Source of the DNA: Pseudoalteromonas luteoviolacea
GTDB taxonomy: Bacteria; Pseudomonadota; Gammaproteobacteria; Enterobacterales; Alteromonadaceae
DNA: 64,000 nucleotides
Direction of reading: 5' to 3'
NCBI RefSeq assembly: GCF_001696455.1
Contig: NZ_MAUJ01000001.1
Coordinates: 1,488,001 to 1,552,000, forward strand
The notes beneath the pieces were generated by a model that worked only from the letters and a program-made list of their open reading frames with translations, ran no database searches and was not told the origin of the DNA. A program made the position numbers and the translations under genes. Numbering within the stretch: the first letter of the stretch is position 1; each line of letters begins with the position of its first letter. Positions 30,701 to 39,127 of the stretch are shown here, piece by piece.

Positions 30701-31790
30701 GCAAACTTCTGGTGTCGCCTCAACGCACACGTCGCAATCAGAACAAATAGAGTTTAACCAACAAAAAGTGCTGTTGGTGGAAGACAACAGTACAAACCAA
30801 GAAATCGCCAATGAAATGCTTTGCTCATTAAACTTATCCGTTAAAATTGCGGACAATGGACAAATCGCTGTTGATATGGTCAATAATGAACAATTTGATA
30901 TTGTACTAATGGATATTCAGATGCCCGTAATGGACGGCTACAGTGCAGCGAAAAACATAAGAAAAAACAACAAATTTGACTCTTTGCCGATCGTTGCCAT
31001 GACCGCAAATGTGATGAAAGAAGATCTTGAAAAATGCGAACAAGCAGGTATGGATGGACACATAGGCAAGCCCATAAACTTTAATCAGATGGCGGAAACA
31101 ATACAAGCACACTTGGCAACTGAACGTACAGCGCAGCCAAAACCCTCTATCACACCTTCAAAGCCTGTAAAAAGTCCCGAGCAAGCTGAGGTTACCAATC
31201 AAGCACCTAGCTTAAAGGGAGTCAATGTCGACTGTGCCATCAAGCGACTGGGTGGTAATGAAAAAGCATTTTGGAACATCATCAGAAAGTTTGCTAGAAA
31301 TCAAATAGAAGAGACCATTAACTTAAGCCAAGCACTCGTAATCGGAGATTTAGAACATGCAGAGCGCATCGCTCACTCACTTAAAGGGGCAAGCGCAAAT
31401 CTGTGTATTGATGAGCTATCAAAGCAGGCGTCGGATATTGAGTCTGCAATTTCAAAAGGTGAAAAAGTTCCCTCTGAAGACATCGAAGTAATGACTGAGT
31501 ATTTGCGAGAATTGCATCAGGCATTATCTGAGTCACAACCGCAAGAAACACCAACACCAGAGCAATCAATATCGAATGTCGTGCCGTTAAACTTATCACG
31601 AGACGATTTTATAGAACTAGAGGAACTGCTTTTGAGTTGTGATACCCAGTCAGTTGAGAAAGTACAAGAACTTAAAGCAAAGCACAAAATAAGTGAAGAG
31701 ACTTGCAATCAGCTTGTAGATCTAATCGAAGATTTTGAATTTGACCAAGCGAGAGATGTCATTTCACAACTGCTCAATCAATCTGCTTAG
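27780..31790 (+). CDS. Hybrid sensor histidine kinase with two receivers and an HPt domain
   Basis: 1336 residues. TM1 near residues 7-27, a periplasmic helical sensor (~28-230), TM2 near 235-255, a HAMP-like segment, a GAF-type domain (~310-450) and a PAS domain (~475-590). The kinase core has H-box MSHEIRTPMN (His617), N-box LINLCGNAIKF, and G-boxes DTGIG and GGTGLGLS. It continues with receiver 1 (Asp903 in FMDWKMP), receiver 2 (Asp1045 in VLMDIQMP) and an HPt domain (His1199 in AHSLKGASANL). A complete internal phosphorelay. It starts 91 bases from the divergent HD-GYP regulator, so the three genes probably form one pathway controlling c-di-GMP. Stimulus unknown. Confidence 0.94.
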   Translation: MKSLRISFFITFSIMLLVSIGIGLMSYYVKTEVSALSAKQTQLFKLTELAHELKLSSDNLTNFARAYAVTGNDKWQQLFSYTLLVRDGKVIAENANTYDYWDSLAAPHSSLPQYERITDGHNIIERFQQLGAQDFELLQMQNALSTSNSLVSLERRAFNAIEGIHKDEYGNWVKDADPDLVSAQKILFSDNYLVEKSKIMSAIGEAHRAIESRLTTELENHQSSLSNAYFLRNIFNLVLLVNIALSFYLLWRLYINPVASIQKQVVSNVEQGNYNFTLDESVKGDLSDLSKSMNKLLGDLSEQLEFNTIMKDFGLALRGKKNPHELGEELLQFLEQRLSVPLLGLYVFEEQKVLNRVAGTGYSCNSAKTYSNYDSIHFHVLSTQKPYSMKFEKDQYAIELNGEKLSICELYYFPLVVSNDSIGLLELGSLVALTDQDYKWIKSVINDLAVSLQLTQNIDLQSKAEKRIVEQLELNKKILDAIPSPMYYKNSDGKYLGVNSVFHQYFGTFDADVLDATAEDIFNYEIAQVFEQSHQDLLTGNSNQHYEITINNSENTPRNFIVYEAVFTNAENELAGVVGLLLDVTERKQMELELRLAKDKADEMSTAKGEFLANMSHEIRTPMNAIIGMSHLALRTELTEQQSGYVNKIDQAAKSLLGIINDILDFSKIESGKLEVEQIDFSLQEVLDNVVNINVIRMQEKGLEMLLDIAPDVPISLIGDPLRLGQVLINLCGNAIKFTEQGEITISVTTVEQQENTATLKFSVKDTGIGMSQAQQDKLFQAFSQADGSITRKYGGTGLGLSISKKLVELMDGSIGVNSEEGNGSEFYFTTRCGLQSAKLTNVICPDSQLTGKRVLVVDDNESARSILTNLLKAMKFNVTCSASGAGAVELVQASKYDIIFMDWKMPHMSGIDAIKHIKSLELEEEPKYILVTAYGTDIGMNAEIHDLIDAIILKPVNASVLLDAIMESFKLTPQTSGVASTHTSQSEQIEFNQQKVLLVEDNSTNQEIANEMLCSLNLSVKIADNGQIAVDMVNNEQFDIVLMDIQMPVMDGYSAAKNIRKNNKFDSLPIVAMTANVMKEDLEKCEQAGMDGHIGKPINFNQMAETIQAHLATERTAQPKPSITPSKPVKSPEQAEVTNQAPSLKGVNVDCAIKRLGGNEKAFWNIIRKFARNQIEETINLSQALVIGDLEHAERIAHSLKGASANLCIDELSKQASDIESAISKGEKVPSEDIEVMTEYLRELHQALSESQPQETPTPEQSISNVVPLNLSRDDFIELEELLLSCDTQSVEKVQELKAKHKISEETCNQLVDLIEDFEFDQARDVISQLLNQSA

Positions 31791-31852
31791 AGTTGGCCGT
31801 TAACATGCTCAACAAATTTTATTAATTTACATATACGCGGAGCCCTTAATTT

Positions 31853-31888
31853 GGGGCCTGTAGATTACTTGCATTGTACTTAGGCCCC
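31853..31888. terminator. Bidirectional hairpin between the kinase and an acetyltransferase
   Basis: GGGGCCT and AGGCCCC arms with a 22-base loop separate convergent genes. The stem is strong but the loop is long. Confidence 0.45.
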
Positions 31889-31897
31889 GCCCTAACA

Positions 31898-32383
31898 TTA
31901 TCGAGGACTCATATACACATTATTCAAAATACGCTTTCCGGCGAACTCAAAGCTCAACTCTCCAATGAGCTCAAAACCTAAACGTTTATAAAACGCATTA
32001 GATATGTTTTCTGTCCAAGTATATAGCCAGAAATCAGAACCAAAACGGGCTGTCACCTCTGACAACAGAGCTCTACCCACACCTTTACCTTGAAAATGGC
32101 TATGTACGTACAGCTTTTCTAGCTCAAAACCATTTTCAGGACCTTCAAATTGAGAGCGATTATTTACTACAGCAAAACCTATTATAGCTCTCTCCTCTTC
32201 ACATACGATGATGTCATACTCATCACGCAACAATAAGTCTTGAAAATAATCCTTCGTAAATTGACCGATAGCAAAGTCAGCATATTCACGGCGCATTCCA
32301 TCCAGAGTATAAGTGTTCAGCCATACTTGAAGTGAAAGTGCAACTAAACAGCTCAGGTCATTGACATTTGCACGCCTTATCAT
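31898..32383 (-). CDS. GNAT family N-acetyltransferase
   Basis: 161 residues. The acetyl-CoA loop HFQGKGVGRALL and the C-terminal TENISNAFYKRLGFE block are typical of GNAT enzymes of the RimI/spermidine-like group. Its ATG overlaps the TGA of a small membrane-protein frame (ATGA), implying translational coupling. Acceptor unknown. Confidence 0.9.
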   Translation of the reverse strand: MIRRANVNDLSCLVALSLQVWLNTYTLDGMRREYADFAIGQFTKDYFQDLLLRDEYDIIVCEEERAIIGFAVVNNRSQFEGPENGFELEKLYVHSHFQGKGVGRALLSEVTARFGSDFWLYTWTENISNAFYKRLGFELIGELSFEFAGKRILNNVYMSPR

Positions 32384-32544
32384 ACCGCCCTCACTCTTTT
32401 TCTAAAGTAACTGGTCTTATGATGGTTTTGGTTAACAAGATAATAGCTCAGCAAGATTGACCCCATAAATATTGAAATTAAACTCATAAAGATGAAAGTA
32501 AAAAGTACAACCCTCCCCATTATTGCGGCAATTAACATGCACAT
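32380..32544 (-). CDS. Predicted 54-residue membrane protein coupled to the acetyltransferase
   Basis: Short frame starting MCMLIAAIMGRVVLF. A continuous hydrophobic region of some 30 residues is followed by a basic tail (RKRVRAV), one or two membrane passes with the tail in the cytoplasm. The stop overlaps the start of the acetyltransferase by four bases. In-frame TTG codons just upstream could lengthen it. No strong SD is visible, which lowers confidence. Confidence 0.4.
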   Translation of the reverse strand: MCMLIAAIMGRVVLFTFIFMSLISIFMGSILLSYYLVNQNHHKTSYFRKRVRAV

Positions 32545-32787
32545 AATCAATAGCAAAAGCGTCTACTTTTTCGAAAGTAAATGGCTTTAGTGTGAGTACT
32601 GCCCAAACTTAAGTTTACGTTTGTTTACTCAAAGATATAAATATTGAAATTCCATGCTTAAAAAACACCCACAACACTAAGAAACTAAGTCATAAATAGT
32701 TGATTATGCGTATAAGTTTTTATCGTTTTGTAAGAAGCTCTTTTTTAAAGCAACTCAGTTATCAAGATGACTAAAAGAAAACACACA

Positions 32788-33072
32788 CTATAATAAGTAA
32801 TCTAGTTCCTTAGCTGTTTTAGAGGGGACAAACTCAGTAATTTGGTATTCGGCAATACCCGTTTTAAAGAAAGGGTCTTCACTTAAAACTTCTTCTAGCT
32901 GCTTTTTGGAGGTAGAGGTTGCTAAGATCACGCCACCAGTTCTCGGTTCAGTGCGACCAGACATTAAGAAAATACCATCGTCGTAACACTTGTCCAAATA
33001 TTCTACATGCAAGGGTAAATACTTATCAACTTCAGATAAACCAACTAAATAATTTAGTGTGACGATAAACAT
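32788..33072 (-). CDS. YciI-like (YCII domain) protein
   Basis: 94 residues, a complete YCII/ferredoxin-like alpha-beta fold. HVEYLDKCYDDGIFLMSGRTEPRTGG-type sequence contains the usual H-x-x-(Y/F)-L and SGR...GG features, and EDPFFKTGIAEYQITEF closes the fold. Members are small, possibly enzymatic dimers with an active-site His-Asp pair; the substrate is unknown. SD AAGGAAC. Confidence 0.9.
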   Translation of the reverse strand: MFIVTLNYLVGLSEVDKYLPLHVEYLDKCYDDGIFLMSGRTEPRTGGVILATSTSKKQLEEVLSEDPFFKTGIAEYQITEFVPSKTAKELDYLL

Positions 33073-33327
33073 GCCAGTTCCTTTTTATAATAATTTATAC
33101 GCGGTCAATGCTTAATCAAAATACGCATTAATTTTATCAAATTAATGAAACTCCTATTTCGATTCAGTGAATAATGTATCAGCCAAAAAGAAATGTGTAC
33201 ATAGGTGCTCACATTTACTTACAACTTGCGAAGTGCTGGTGCTGTTAACTAAATGCAGTCAACATGCGACAATTTGTCACATGCCATTCCAGAGTCTCGT
33301 TACATATAATAAGCAAATTATCCCCAA

Positions 33328-33346
33328 TATAATAATAATCATATGC
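33328..33346 (+). promoter_or_regulatory. Fur-box-like sequence over the start of the PepSY gene
   Basis: TATAATAATAATCATATGC matches the 19-bp Fur consensus at 14 positions by eye and covers the ATG. Iron-regulated repression would fit the PepSY/TonB-receptor pair. AT-rich DNA can give chance matches. Confidence 0.4.
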
Positions 33347-34794
33347 TTAAACAGCTACTAAAATGGCATCGACGAATCGCCCTTGTTTGTTTGGTGCCTT
33401 TTGTTATTTGGGCGCTTTCTGGTTTACTGCACCCTGCTATGTCGCACTTCGCAAAAGCACCAAGGATCAATGCAGCGCCTATTCAAGTTAATACGCAAAA
33501 TATACAAATTTATGCACAGTTAAAAGAACTGCTGAATCAGGCGCATATAGAACATTTTAGTCATGCAAGCCTAATACACTTTGGCGGGCGCTATTACTAC
33601 CAAATTAGGGAAGTGAAGTTCAATCAGCTACTGGTTCACTACCTACCCATTGATGGGCAAGTATCAACCCTAACTGACCAACAGTATGCACACGCCCTCG
33701 CAAGCCAATGGTCTGAGAAAAATATAATTGATTCAAAGTTAGTCACCCAATTTAGTCCTGCCTACCCAGAAATAAATCGCGTACTACCGGTATATCGATT
33801 TACGCTAGAAGATGGCAACCTCTTATATATTGATACCCTCGGCAAAAGAGTTACCGCACACAACACCCCATTGCGTGAATCACTGTCTTTTTGGTTTAAA
33901 CATCTTCACACTTGGCAGTTTGCTGGCGACCGCCATAGCCCTTGGCGCATTCTTCCCATGTTGTTTCTCAGTGGTGCATTGTTAGTCATGGCAATTCTCG
34001 GGCTTTTTGCGTACAGCTTACTTTGGCCCCGCATAAAATCGACACGCTTAAATAACCATACATTACATCGAGGCGCGGGATTGGCACTCAGTTTGTGCTT
34101 ATTGGGCTTTGCAACCAGTAGTATGCATATATTAATAGACAAGTTCTATCCGCAAACGTTTAGGCAAACCGTGCCAGACAACACCCTTTACACTCGCGCG
34201 TTAAACCATGATCCTGTAAAAGCACTGGTTCAATCCGGTGGAGATAACTTTCAGCTTGTCTCTATCGATGGCGAAATTTATAGCCAAGTCGTCTCCTATG
34301 AAAAACGTAATATGCAATTTTCATATTGGCAACAAGGGCCTACCAACATTAATAATCAATTACGCGCTGAGCATGTATTATATACGCAGCTGAATGTTCA
34401 AGGTCAGGTCAGTCACGTCGAGCAAATTAATAAATTCGGTCCAACTTACGGCTTTATCAACAAGCGCCTACCCGTTATCCAACTCAGGTTTGAGCATAAC
34501 CCGAGCACACTTTACAGTGTCGAACCACACACAGGTTATATCGCAGCTGTTGACGATACATGGCAAAACGCCCGTAGTTGGCACTTTGGTTACTTACATA
34601 AATACCACTTTCTAAATCCAATCGGCAAAGGTCCGCGTGACATAGTTATCGCAATTATTTGTCTTGGATTAGTATCAGTTGCCATACTAGGCACTAGTTT
34701 ATATTTTGCTAGAACAGTTCGTCAGCGACGAGCGAAACAGCAACGTGATTTAAATAACAATGAATTACTAAAAATAACTAAGGAACAAGCATAA
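33343..34794 (+). CDS. PepSY-domain membrane protein, iron-uptake associated
   Basis: 483 residues. Basic N-terminus LKWHRRIALV, then about four helices (near residues 11-30, 205-230, 250-270 and 440-460) flanking two periplasmic PepSY-like parts, the architecture of PiuB/PepSY-TM proteins that accompany siderophore receptors and may reduce or process ferric siderophores at the inner membrane. The stop overlaps the receptor ATG by one base (TAATG). No SD is seen before the ATG, which lies in a Fur-like box. Confidence 0.85.
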   Translation: MLKQLLKWHRRIALVCLVPFVIWALSGLLHPAMSHFAKAPRINAAPIQVNTQNIQIYAQLKELLNQAHIEHFSHASLIHFGGRYYYQIREVKFNQLLVHYLPIDGQVSTLTDQQYAHALASQWSEKNIIDSKLVTQFSPAYPEINRVLPVYRFTLEDGNLLYIDTLGKRVTAHNTPLRESLSFWFKHLHTWQFAGDRHSPWRILPMLFLSGALLVMAILGLFAYSLLWPRIKSTRLNNHTLHRGAGLALSLCLLGFATSSMHILIDKFYPQTFRQTVPDNTLYTRALNHDPVKALVQSGGDNFQLVSIDGEIYSQVVSYEKRNMQFSYWQQGPTNINNQLRAEHVLYTQLNVQGQVSHVEQINKFGPTYGFINKRLPVIQLRFEHNPSTLYSVEPHTGYIAAVDDTWQNARSWHFGYLHKYHFLNPIGKGPRDIVIAIICLGLVSVAILGTSLYFARTVRQRRAKQQRDLNNNELLKITKEQA

Positions 34795-36893
34795 TGAAAT
34801 CAGGCTTTTCTTATTCACTGATTACCATTGCACTTTTACAAGCAGATATGGCCAACGCACAACAAGGTGCGACAGATGATATAGAACAGATCACGGTTAC
34901 TGCAAGCCGTACGGCCAAAGCCAATACTGACCTCGCACTGAGCGTTGGTAGCGTATCAGAAGAAGTGATAAGAAATGACAATGCACAACATGTTTCCGAG
35001 TCTTTGGAGACAATTTCGGGCGTATTGCTAAACCAACTCTCGGGCGGTCAAGGCCACAACGCTGCGATCCGAATGCCCATTAACTATGGCGGCTATACCC
35101 TATACCTTCAAGACAACGTACCACTGCAATCTGCAGCGTTCTACAATCACAATGCGCTTTGGTGGGCTAGCACTAACTCGTCAACCTCAAGATTAGAAGT
35201 CATCAAAGGTGCGGGTACCAGTCTATATGGCTCAGGAGCTGTCGCAGCAACGGTGAACGTACTTTCAACACCCGTCAATACGAGTAGTAATAAACTCGCC
35301 ACTACATTTGGAGAAAATGGCTACCAGAGATTTAATGGTGCGCTAGTCCATAAAATGTCAGATAAAAATGGGGTTAGAATCTCAGCAGCACACCTAGACA
35401 ATGATGGCTGGCGAACTCACAGTAGCGTCAAAAAGTCTGAGTTTAATGTACTGCACGAATTGACCATTGATGACAAACAAAGCCTCAAAACAAGCTTAAT
35501 TGCATCGGCTCTCGACCAACAGATGCTTGATGCGTTGACCCATGATGAATTTACAGCCGATCCTACACAATCCGGCCTATCACAAGAGGTCTTAGATATT
35601 GACCCCCGTCGAGACACAAATTACGTGCGCTTGAGCTCTGAGTACCAGTATGAAGGCCAAGATTTTTATGCCTCTGTCATACCCTATCTGCGCTACAGAA
35701 GTAATGATTATATCGCCACATGGCAGCCAAACATGCCCAATGTTGAATCGAGTGTGAGATCAATTGGCTTGTTAGCTTTAAGTAACTTTGAACATAGTAG
35801 TGACTTTGAAACCACAGTGGGTATCGATATAGAACGCTCTGAAGGTGAAGCATATTCATATCAACCAACCACCACCACACCACCTAGTAAAGTGCCAATA
35901 ACTTACCCTGAAGGGCATATTTTCTATAATGATACCACCCGCTATACGGGTATCTCTCCATATGTACAGCACATTGGCCACCTCAACGATCAGTTAAGTT
36001 ATGCACTCGGGTTGCGCTATGATCATAACGAGTATGATTTTGACAACCACTTGCCGACATACGATGACGACGGATTTAATAATCGTTCAATACCTAGCCG
36101 CAGTGACACCTTTGAACACTTAAGTCCTAAAGCGAGTTTGAATTACAAACTTCAGGACAATGCCAGTGTATATGTGCGCTACGCAAGTGCAATTCGCCTT
36201 CCAACCCCGTCACAGATGTATCACCTTAAAACCAAGGAAACCAGCTCTCAGCTGGACTCTCTCAGTGAAGAAACATCCGATACATATGAGATTGGTTACA
36301 AAGCCAACTTAGACAAACTCTCGGTTGAAGTCGCCTATTATGTGATGGATGTTAAAGACGCGATAGTGACTGCTTATGATGAGCTTGGTGCTAGCTACAG
36401 AACCAACGCTGGTGAAGTGAAGCATCAGGGCTTCGAGTTTGGTGCCAACTATACCTTTAGCCCTAACTGGTCATTAGCACTAGCTTACAGCCAATCAAAC
36501 CATGAGTTTGGACACTATATTCAAGATCAAAACCGACAAGACAGAGACGAAAAAAACCTAACGGGTAATAGCTTACAGATGGCACCCGAGTATGTCGCCA
36601 ACTTAAGAGTCAATCACAACAGTCAGTTACTTGAAGGACTACAAATTACAGCTGAGCTCAAAAGCATCGGCGATTACTGGATGGATGCCAAAAATTCCCA
36701 AAAGTACAACGGCTATACAATTGCAAACTTAAAAGTTAACTACCAATTGTCACAAGCACTCAAACTCCATGTACGCCTTGCTAATGTGACAGACAAAAAA
36801 TACGCGCTTCAAGCTGAAAAACGCTACGGTAGAGAGCGAATTCAACCCGGTGCGCCGAGAACAGCTTATGTTGGGTTAAGTTACACTTACTAA
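34794..36893 (+). CDS. TonB-dependent outer-membrane receptor, probably siderophore
   Basis: 699 residues. Signal peptide to about residue 22 (DMANA), TonB box DIEQITVTAS, plug domain with ETISGVLLNQ and RLEVIKGAGTSLYGSGAVAATVNV, then a 22-strand-type barrel ending in the aromatic GLSYTY. SD AAGGA. Coupled to the PepSY gene and behind a Fur-like box, so iron-siderophore uptake is the best inference. Size fits siderophore or heme receptors; the ligand is not determined. Confidence 0.9.
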   Translation: MKSGFSYSLITIALLQADMANAQQGATDDIEQITVTASRTAKANTDLALSVGSVSEEVIRNDNAQHVSESLETISGVLLNQLSGGQGHNAAIRMPINYGGYTLYLQDNVPLQSAAFYNHNALWWASTNSSTSRLEVIKGAGTSLYGSGAVAATVNVLSTPVNTSSNKLATTFGENGYQRFNGALVHKMSDKNGVRISAAHLDNDGWRTHSSVKKSEFNVLHELTIDDKQSLKTSLIASALDQQMLDALTHDEFTADPTQSGLSQEVLDIDPRRDTNYVRLSSEYQYEGQDFYASVIPYLRYRSNDYIATWQPNMPNVESSVRSIGLLALSNFEHSSDFETTVGIDIERSEGEAYSYQPTTTTPPSKVPITYPEGHIFYNDTTRYTGISPYVQHIGHLNDQLSYALGLRYDHNEYDFDNHLPTYDDDGFNNRSIPSRSDTFEHLSPKASLNYKLQDNASVYVRYASAIRLPTPSQMYHLKTKETSSQLDSLSEETSDTYEIGYKANLDKLSVEVAYYVMDVKDAIVTAYDELGASYRTNAGEVKHQGFEFGANYTFSPNWSLALAYSQSNHEFGHYIQDQNRQDRDEKNLTGNSLQMAPEYVANLRVNHNSQLLEGLQITAELKSIGDYWMDAKNSQKYNGYTIANLKVNYQLSQALKLHVRLANVTDKKYALQAEKRYGRERIQPGAPRTAYVGLSYTY

Positions 36894-36922
36894 TCCACCT
36901 AAAGCGATTAACGATAAATCTG

Positions 36923-36956
36923 CTGTGGTATCGCAACATCATGCGTGATATCACAG
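36923..36956 (+). terminator. Hairpin after the receptor gene
   Basis: Ten-bp stem CTGTGGTATC/GATATCACAG (one wobble) with a 14-base loop, followed by CCCTTTG. Weak T tract. Confidence 0.45.
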
Positions 36957-37016
36957 CCCTTTGTTCAACTTCCCCAGTTTATTGCAACCACTTAAAAATT
37001 GACGACTGACTTATTG

Positions 37017-37034
37017 TCGTCATCAAATCGTCAT
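37017..37034 (+). promoter_or_regulatory. Pho-box-like direct repeat upstream of phnW
   Basis: TCGTCAT-CAAA-TCGTCAT: two identical heptamers with an 11-bp period, the geometry of a PhoB site (CTGTCAT consensus; GTCAT shared). A TTTAAT -10 candidate lies 12 bases downstream (37046-37051). Phosphate-starvation activation of phnW is therefore plausible. Confidence 0.45.
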
Positions 37035-37053
37035 TAACTCCGTGCTTTAATAA

Positions 37054-37067
37054 CTGGTATAGACCAG
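37054..37067 (+). promoter_or_regulatory. PhnR/GntR-type operator in front of phnW
   Basis: CTGGTATAGACCAG is a near-perfect palindrome 14 bases before the phnW ATG. TGGTATAGACCA is the operator known for the GntR/HutC-type regulator PhnF, and nearly equals the TGGTCTAGACCA site upstream of the receptor operon at 53.66 kb. It overlaps the likely transcription start, so repression is expected. Confidence 0.7.
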
Positions 37068-37080
37068 AAAGAGAAGCATT

Positions 37081-38175
37081 ATGAACAACGATTATTTATT
37101 ATTAACCCCTGGCCCATTGTCTACATCCAATACTGTTAAAGAAGCCATGCTAAAAGATTGGTGTACTTGGGATGATGATTATAACTTAGACATTGTGCAG
37201 GCCATTCGTAGCGAACTGTGCTCACTTGCTACAAGCAGCCCTGAATACACAGTGACTTTAATGCAAGGAAGTGGCACAAGCAGTGTCGAGTCAGCCATAG
37301 GCACGCTTATTCCCAATGGCGGCAAACTCCTGGTGATTAATAATGGGGCCTACGGTGCACGCATACTAGAGATTGCGCAGTACCTAAACATCGCTTGTTC
37401 GGCACTGAATTACTCTGAAACACAATTACCTGAGGTAAAAGATGTAGAGGCGGCTCTACGTTCAGACCCGACTATCACACACGTTGCGATGGTGCATTGC
37501 GAAACGACAACTGGTATTTTAAATCCCGCCAAAGAGATTTCGGCCGTCGTAAACAAGCATAAAAAAGTCATGATATTAGATGCCATGAGCAGTTTTGGGG
37601 GGATCCCCTTTGATATTGCAGATTGGCAAATTGACGTATTGATAAGCTCTGCCAATAAGTGCATTCAAGGTGTGCCCGGTTTTGGCTTTGTCATAGCCAA
37701 AAAATCACTTATGCACACTGCCAAAGGTAACGCTCGTTCGTTATCTCTTGATTTATACGCGCAGTGGCAAACCATGGAACAGCACCATGGTAAATGGCGA
37801 TTTACCTCACCAACCCACGTTGTAAGGGCATTTGCTCAAGCGTTAACAGAGCTTAAACTTGAAGGCGGTATAACAGCTCGTTACCAGCGCTATCAAAAAA
37901 ACCAATCTCTGCTCGTAGAAGGCATGCAAGCGCTCGGTTTCAAAGCCTTACTGCCTAAAGAGTTGCAATCGCCAATTATTACTTCTTTTTATTCACCAAG
38001 TTCGCCTGATTACGACTTCAAACGTTTTTATCAGAAATTGAAATCTTTAGGCTTTGTGATTTACCCAGGAAAGGTCTCCAATGCAGACTGCTTCCGCATT
38101 GGTAATATCGGTGAAGTGACACCGCAAGACATCACAAATTTACTAGAAGCTGTGACTAAAGCAAAATATTGGTAA
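37081..38175 (+). CDS. phnW: 2-Aminoethylphosphonate:pyruvate transaminase
   Basis: 364 residues, the full length of PhnW. PLP-dependent, transfers the amino group of 2-aminoethylphosphonate to pyruvate, giving phosphonoacetaldehyde and alanine. Class-V aminotransferase features: LLTPGPLS at the N-terminus, [27 protein letters not shown] (Asp-PLP) and SSANKCIQG with the Schiff-base Lys193. The next enzyme, PhnX, is in a separate operon 11 kb away, but the two share an operator. Monocistronic, ended by a strong hairpin. Confidence 0.95.
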   Translation: MNNDYLLLTPGPLSTSNTVKEAMLKDWCTWDDDYNLDIVQAIRSELCSLATSSPEYTVTLMQGSGTSSVESAIGTLIPNGGKLLVINNGAYGARILEIAQYLNIACSALNYSETQLPEVKDVEAALRSDPTITHVAMVHCETTTGILNPAKEISAVVNKHKKVMILDAMSSFGGIPFDIADWQIDVLISSANKCIQGVPGFGFVIAKKSLMHTAKGNARSLSLDLYAQWQTMEQHHGKWRFTSPTHVVRAFAQALTELKLEGGITARYQRYQKNQSLLVEGMQALGFKALLPKELQSPIITSFYSPSSPDYDFKRFYQKLKSLGFVIYPGKVSNADCFRIGNIGEVTPQDITNLLEAVTKAKYW

Positions 38176-38188
38176 AAACGGAGTCATT

Positions 38189-38220
38189 GGCGCAGTGTTC
38201 ATTCAATATTGCACTGCGCC
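38189..38220. terminator. Bidirectional terminator after phnW
   Basis: Perfect 9-bp GC-rich stem GGCGCAGTG/CACTGCGCC between convergent phnW and the TonB-like lipoprotein. Loop 14 bases. Confidence 0.6.
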
Positions 38221-38253
38221 TGCGTGATAGGTGCCCAAAAGGACTGTAAAAAA

Positions 38254-39060
38254 CTACTCTATTTCGAAATTTAATTGTACTTTCAGCTGCTTTCCATTCA
38301 ATACATTTCCATTTTCATCAAGCTGCACGTGGTATTTCCATTTTGCCAGCGCTGCCTTGGCTTCTTTATCAAAAACCCCAGTGGGCACAGAGTCAGTCAC
38401 TTTAATATTTATTGGAATGCCCTGTTTATTTAAATCGAACACAAGTTGAACATGTCCCACTATGTTAGCTTGGGCTGCATGTAACGGGTATTTGGGTTGT
38501 ATGTGTATAACGGGTTTCGGTACTACCTGCTTGTCTGGCTGCACCTTTTGCAGTAACTGATAGGCCATTTTATCAAGTGGCCTATCAAGGTAGGTGTAAT
38601 AGATTTTCAGTTGCTGCTTAGCTGCGTCGTGATTATTCAACCCAACGAATATTTCAATTAGGTTCTTCAACGCCTTTTCGTGGTCATGGGCATTGAGTTC
38701 TTTTAAATTAACAGCACGGTTCAAATACGTTACGGCTTGTTTTGGCATTTGATTTTGAAATGAAATACTGCCGATATAGTAATCAACCACAGCCCGATCA
38801 TGTGAGTTGCTTGGCTCAATACTCAATAGAATATCAAGTGCTTTATCCAAATTACCAGCATAAGTGTAGTCATACGCATTAAGCACTTTAACCGCAGTGG
38901 CATCACTCATTACTTTTTTCTTCATTTTACTATGACAAGCATAAGTAAAGTGCTCTGGCAGGCAACTTGGTCCAGCCTCGCTCTGTTGTTGATTAGCTTG
39001 ATTTGACTGGCAGCCAATCAAAATAAAAGCCAAGCAGCACAATATCAATGTCGTTTTCAT
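38254..39060 (-). CDS. Lipoprotein with a TonB C-terminal domain
   Basis: 268 residues. Lipobox LIGC (Cys17). Residues ~60-190 are helical and TPR-like (NLDKALDILLSIEPSN and similar). The last ~80 residues are a TonB C-terminal domain (IQPKYPLHAAQANIVGHV, GVFDKEAKAALAKWKY). Lacking a transmembrane anchor and Pro-rich spacer, it is not a standard TonB energy transducer; such lipoproteins are common in Alteromonadales and of unknown role. Confidence 0.8.
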   Translation of the reverse strand: MKTTLILCCLAFILIGCQSNQANQQQSEAGPSCLPEHFTYACHSKMKKKVMSDATAVKVLNAYDYTYAGNLDKALDILLSIEPSNSHDRAVVDYYIGSISFQNQMPKQAVTYLNRAVNLKELNAHDHEKALKNLIEIFVGLNNHDAAKQQLKIYYTYLDRPLDKMAYQLLQKVQPDKQVVPKPVIHIQPKYPLHAAQANIVGHVQLVFDLNKQGIPINIKVTDSVPTGVFDKEAKAALAKWKYHVQLDENGNVLNGKQLKVQLNFEIE

Positions 39061-39127
39061 CTTATTACTTCTTATCCTTTAATCAGAGTCGAATTTAATT
39101 GTTTAATCAATTTCAAATAATTAGTTT

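Noticed and set aside
33167..33361. 64-codon frame running into the PepSY gene
   Set aside because: Overlaps the start of the PepSY gene in another frame; composition is unlike a protein and no SD is present.
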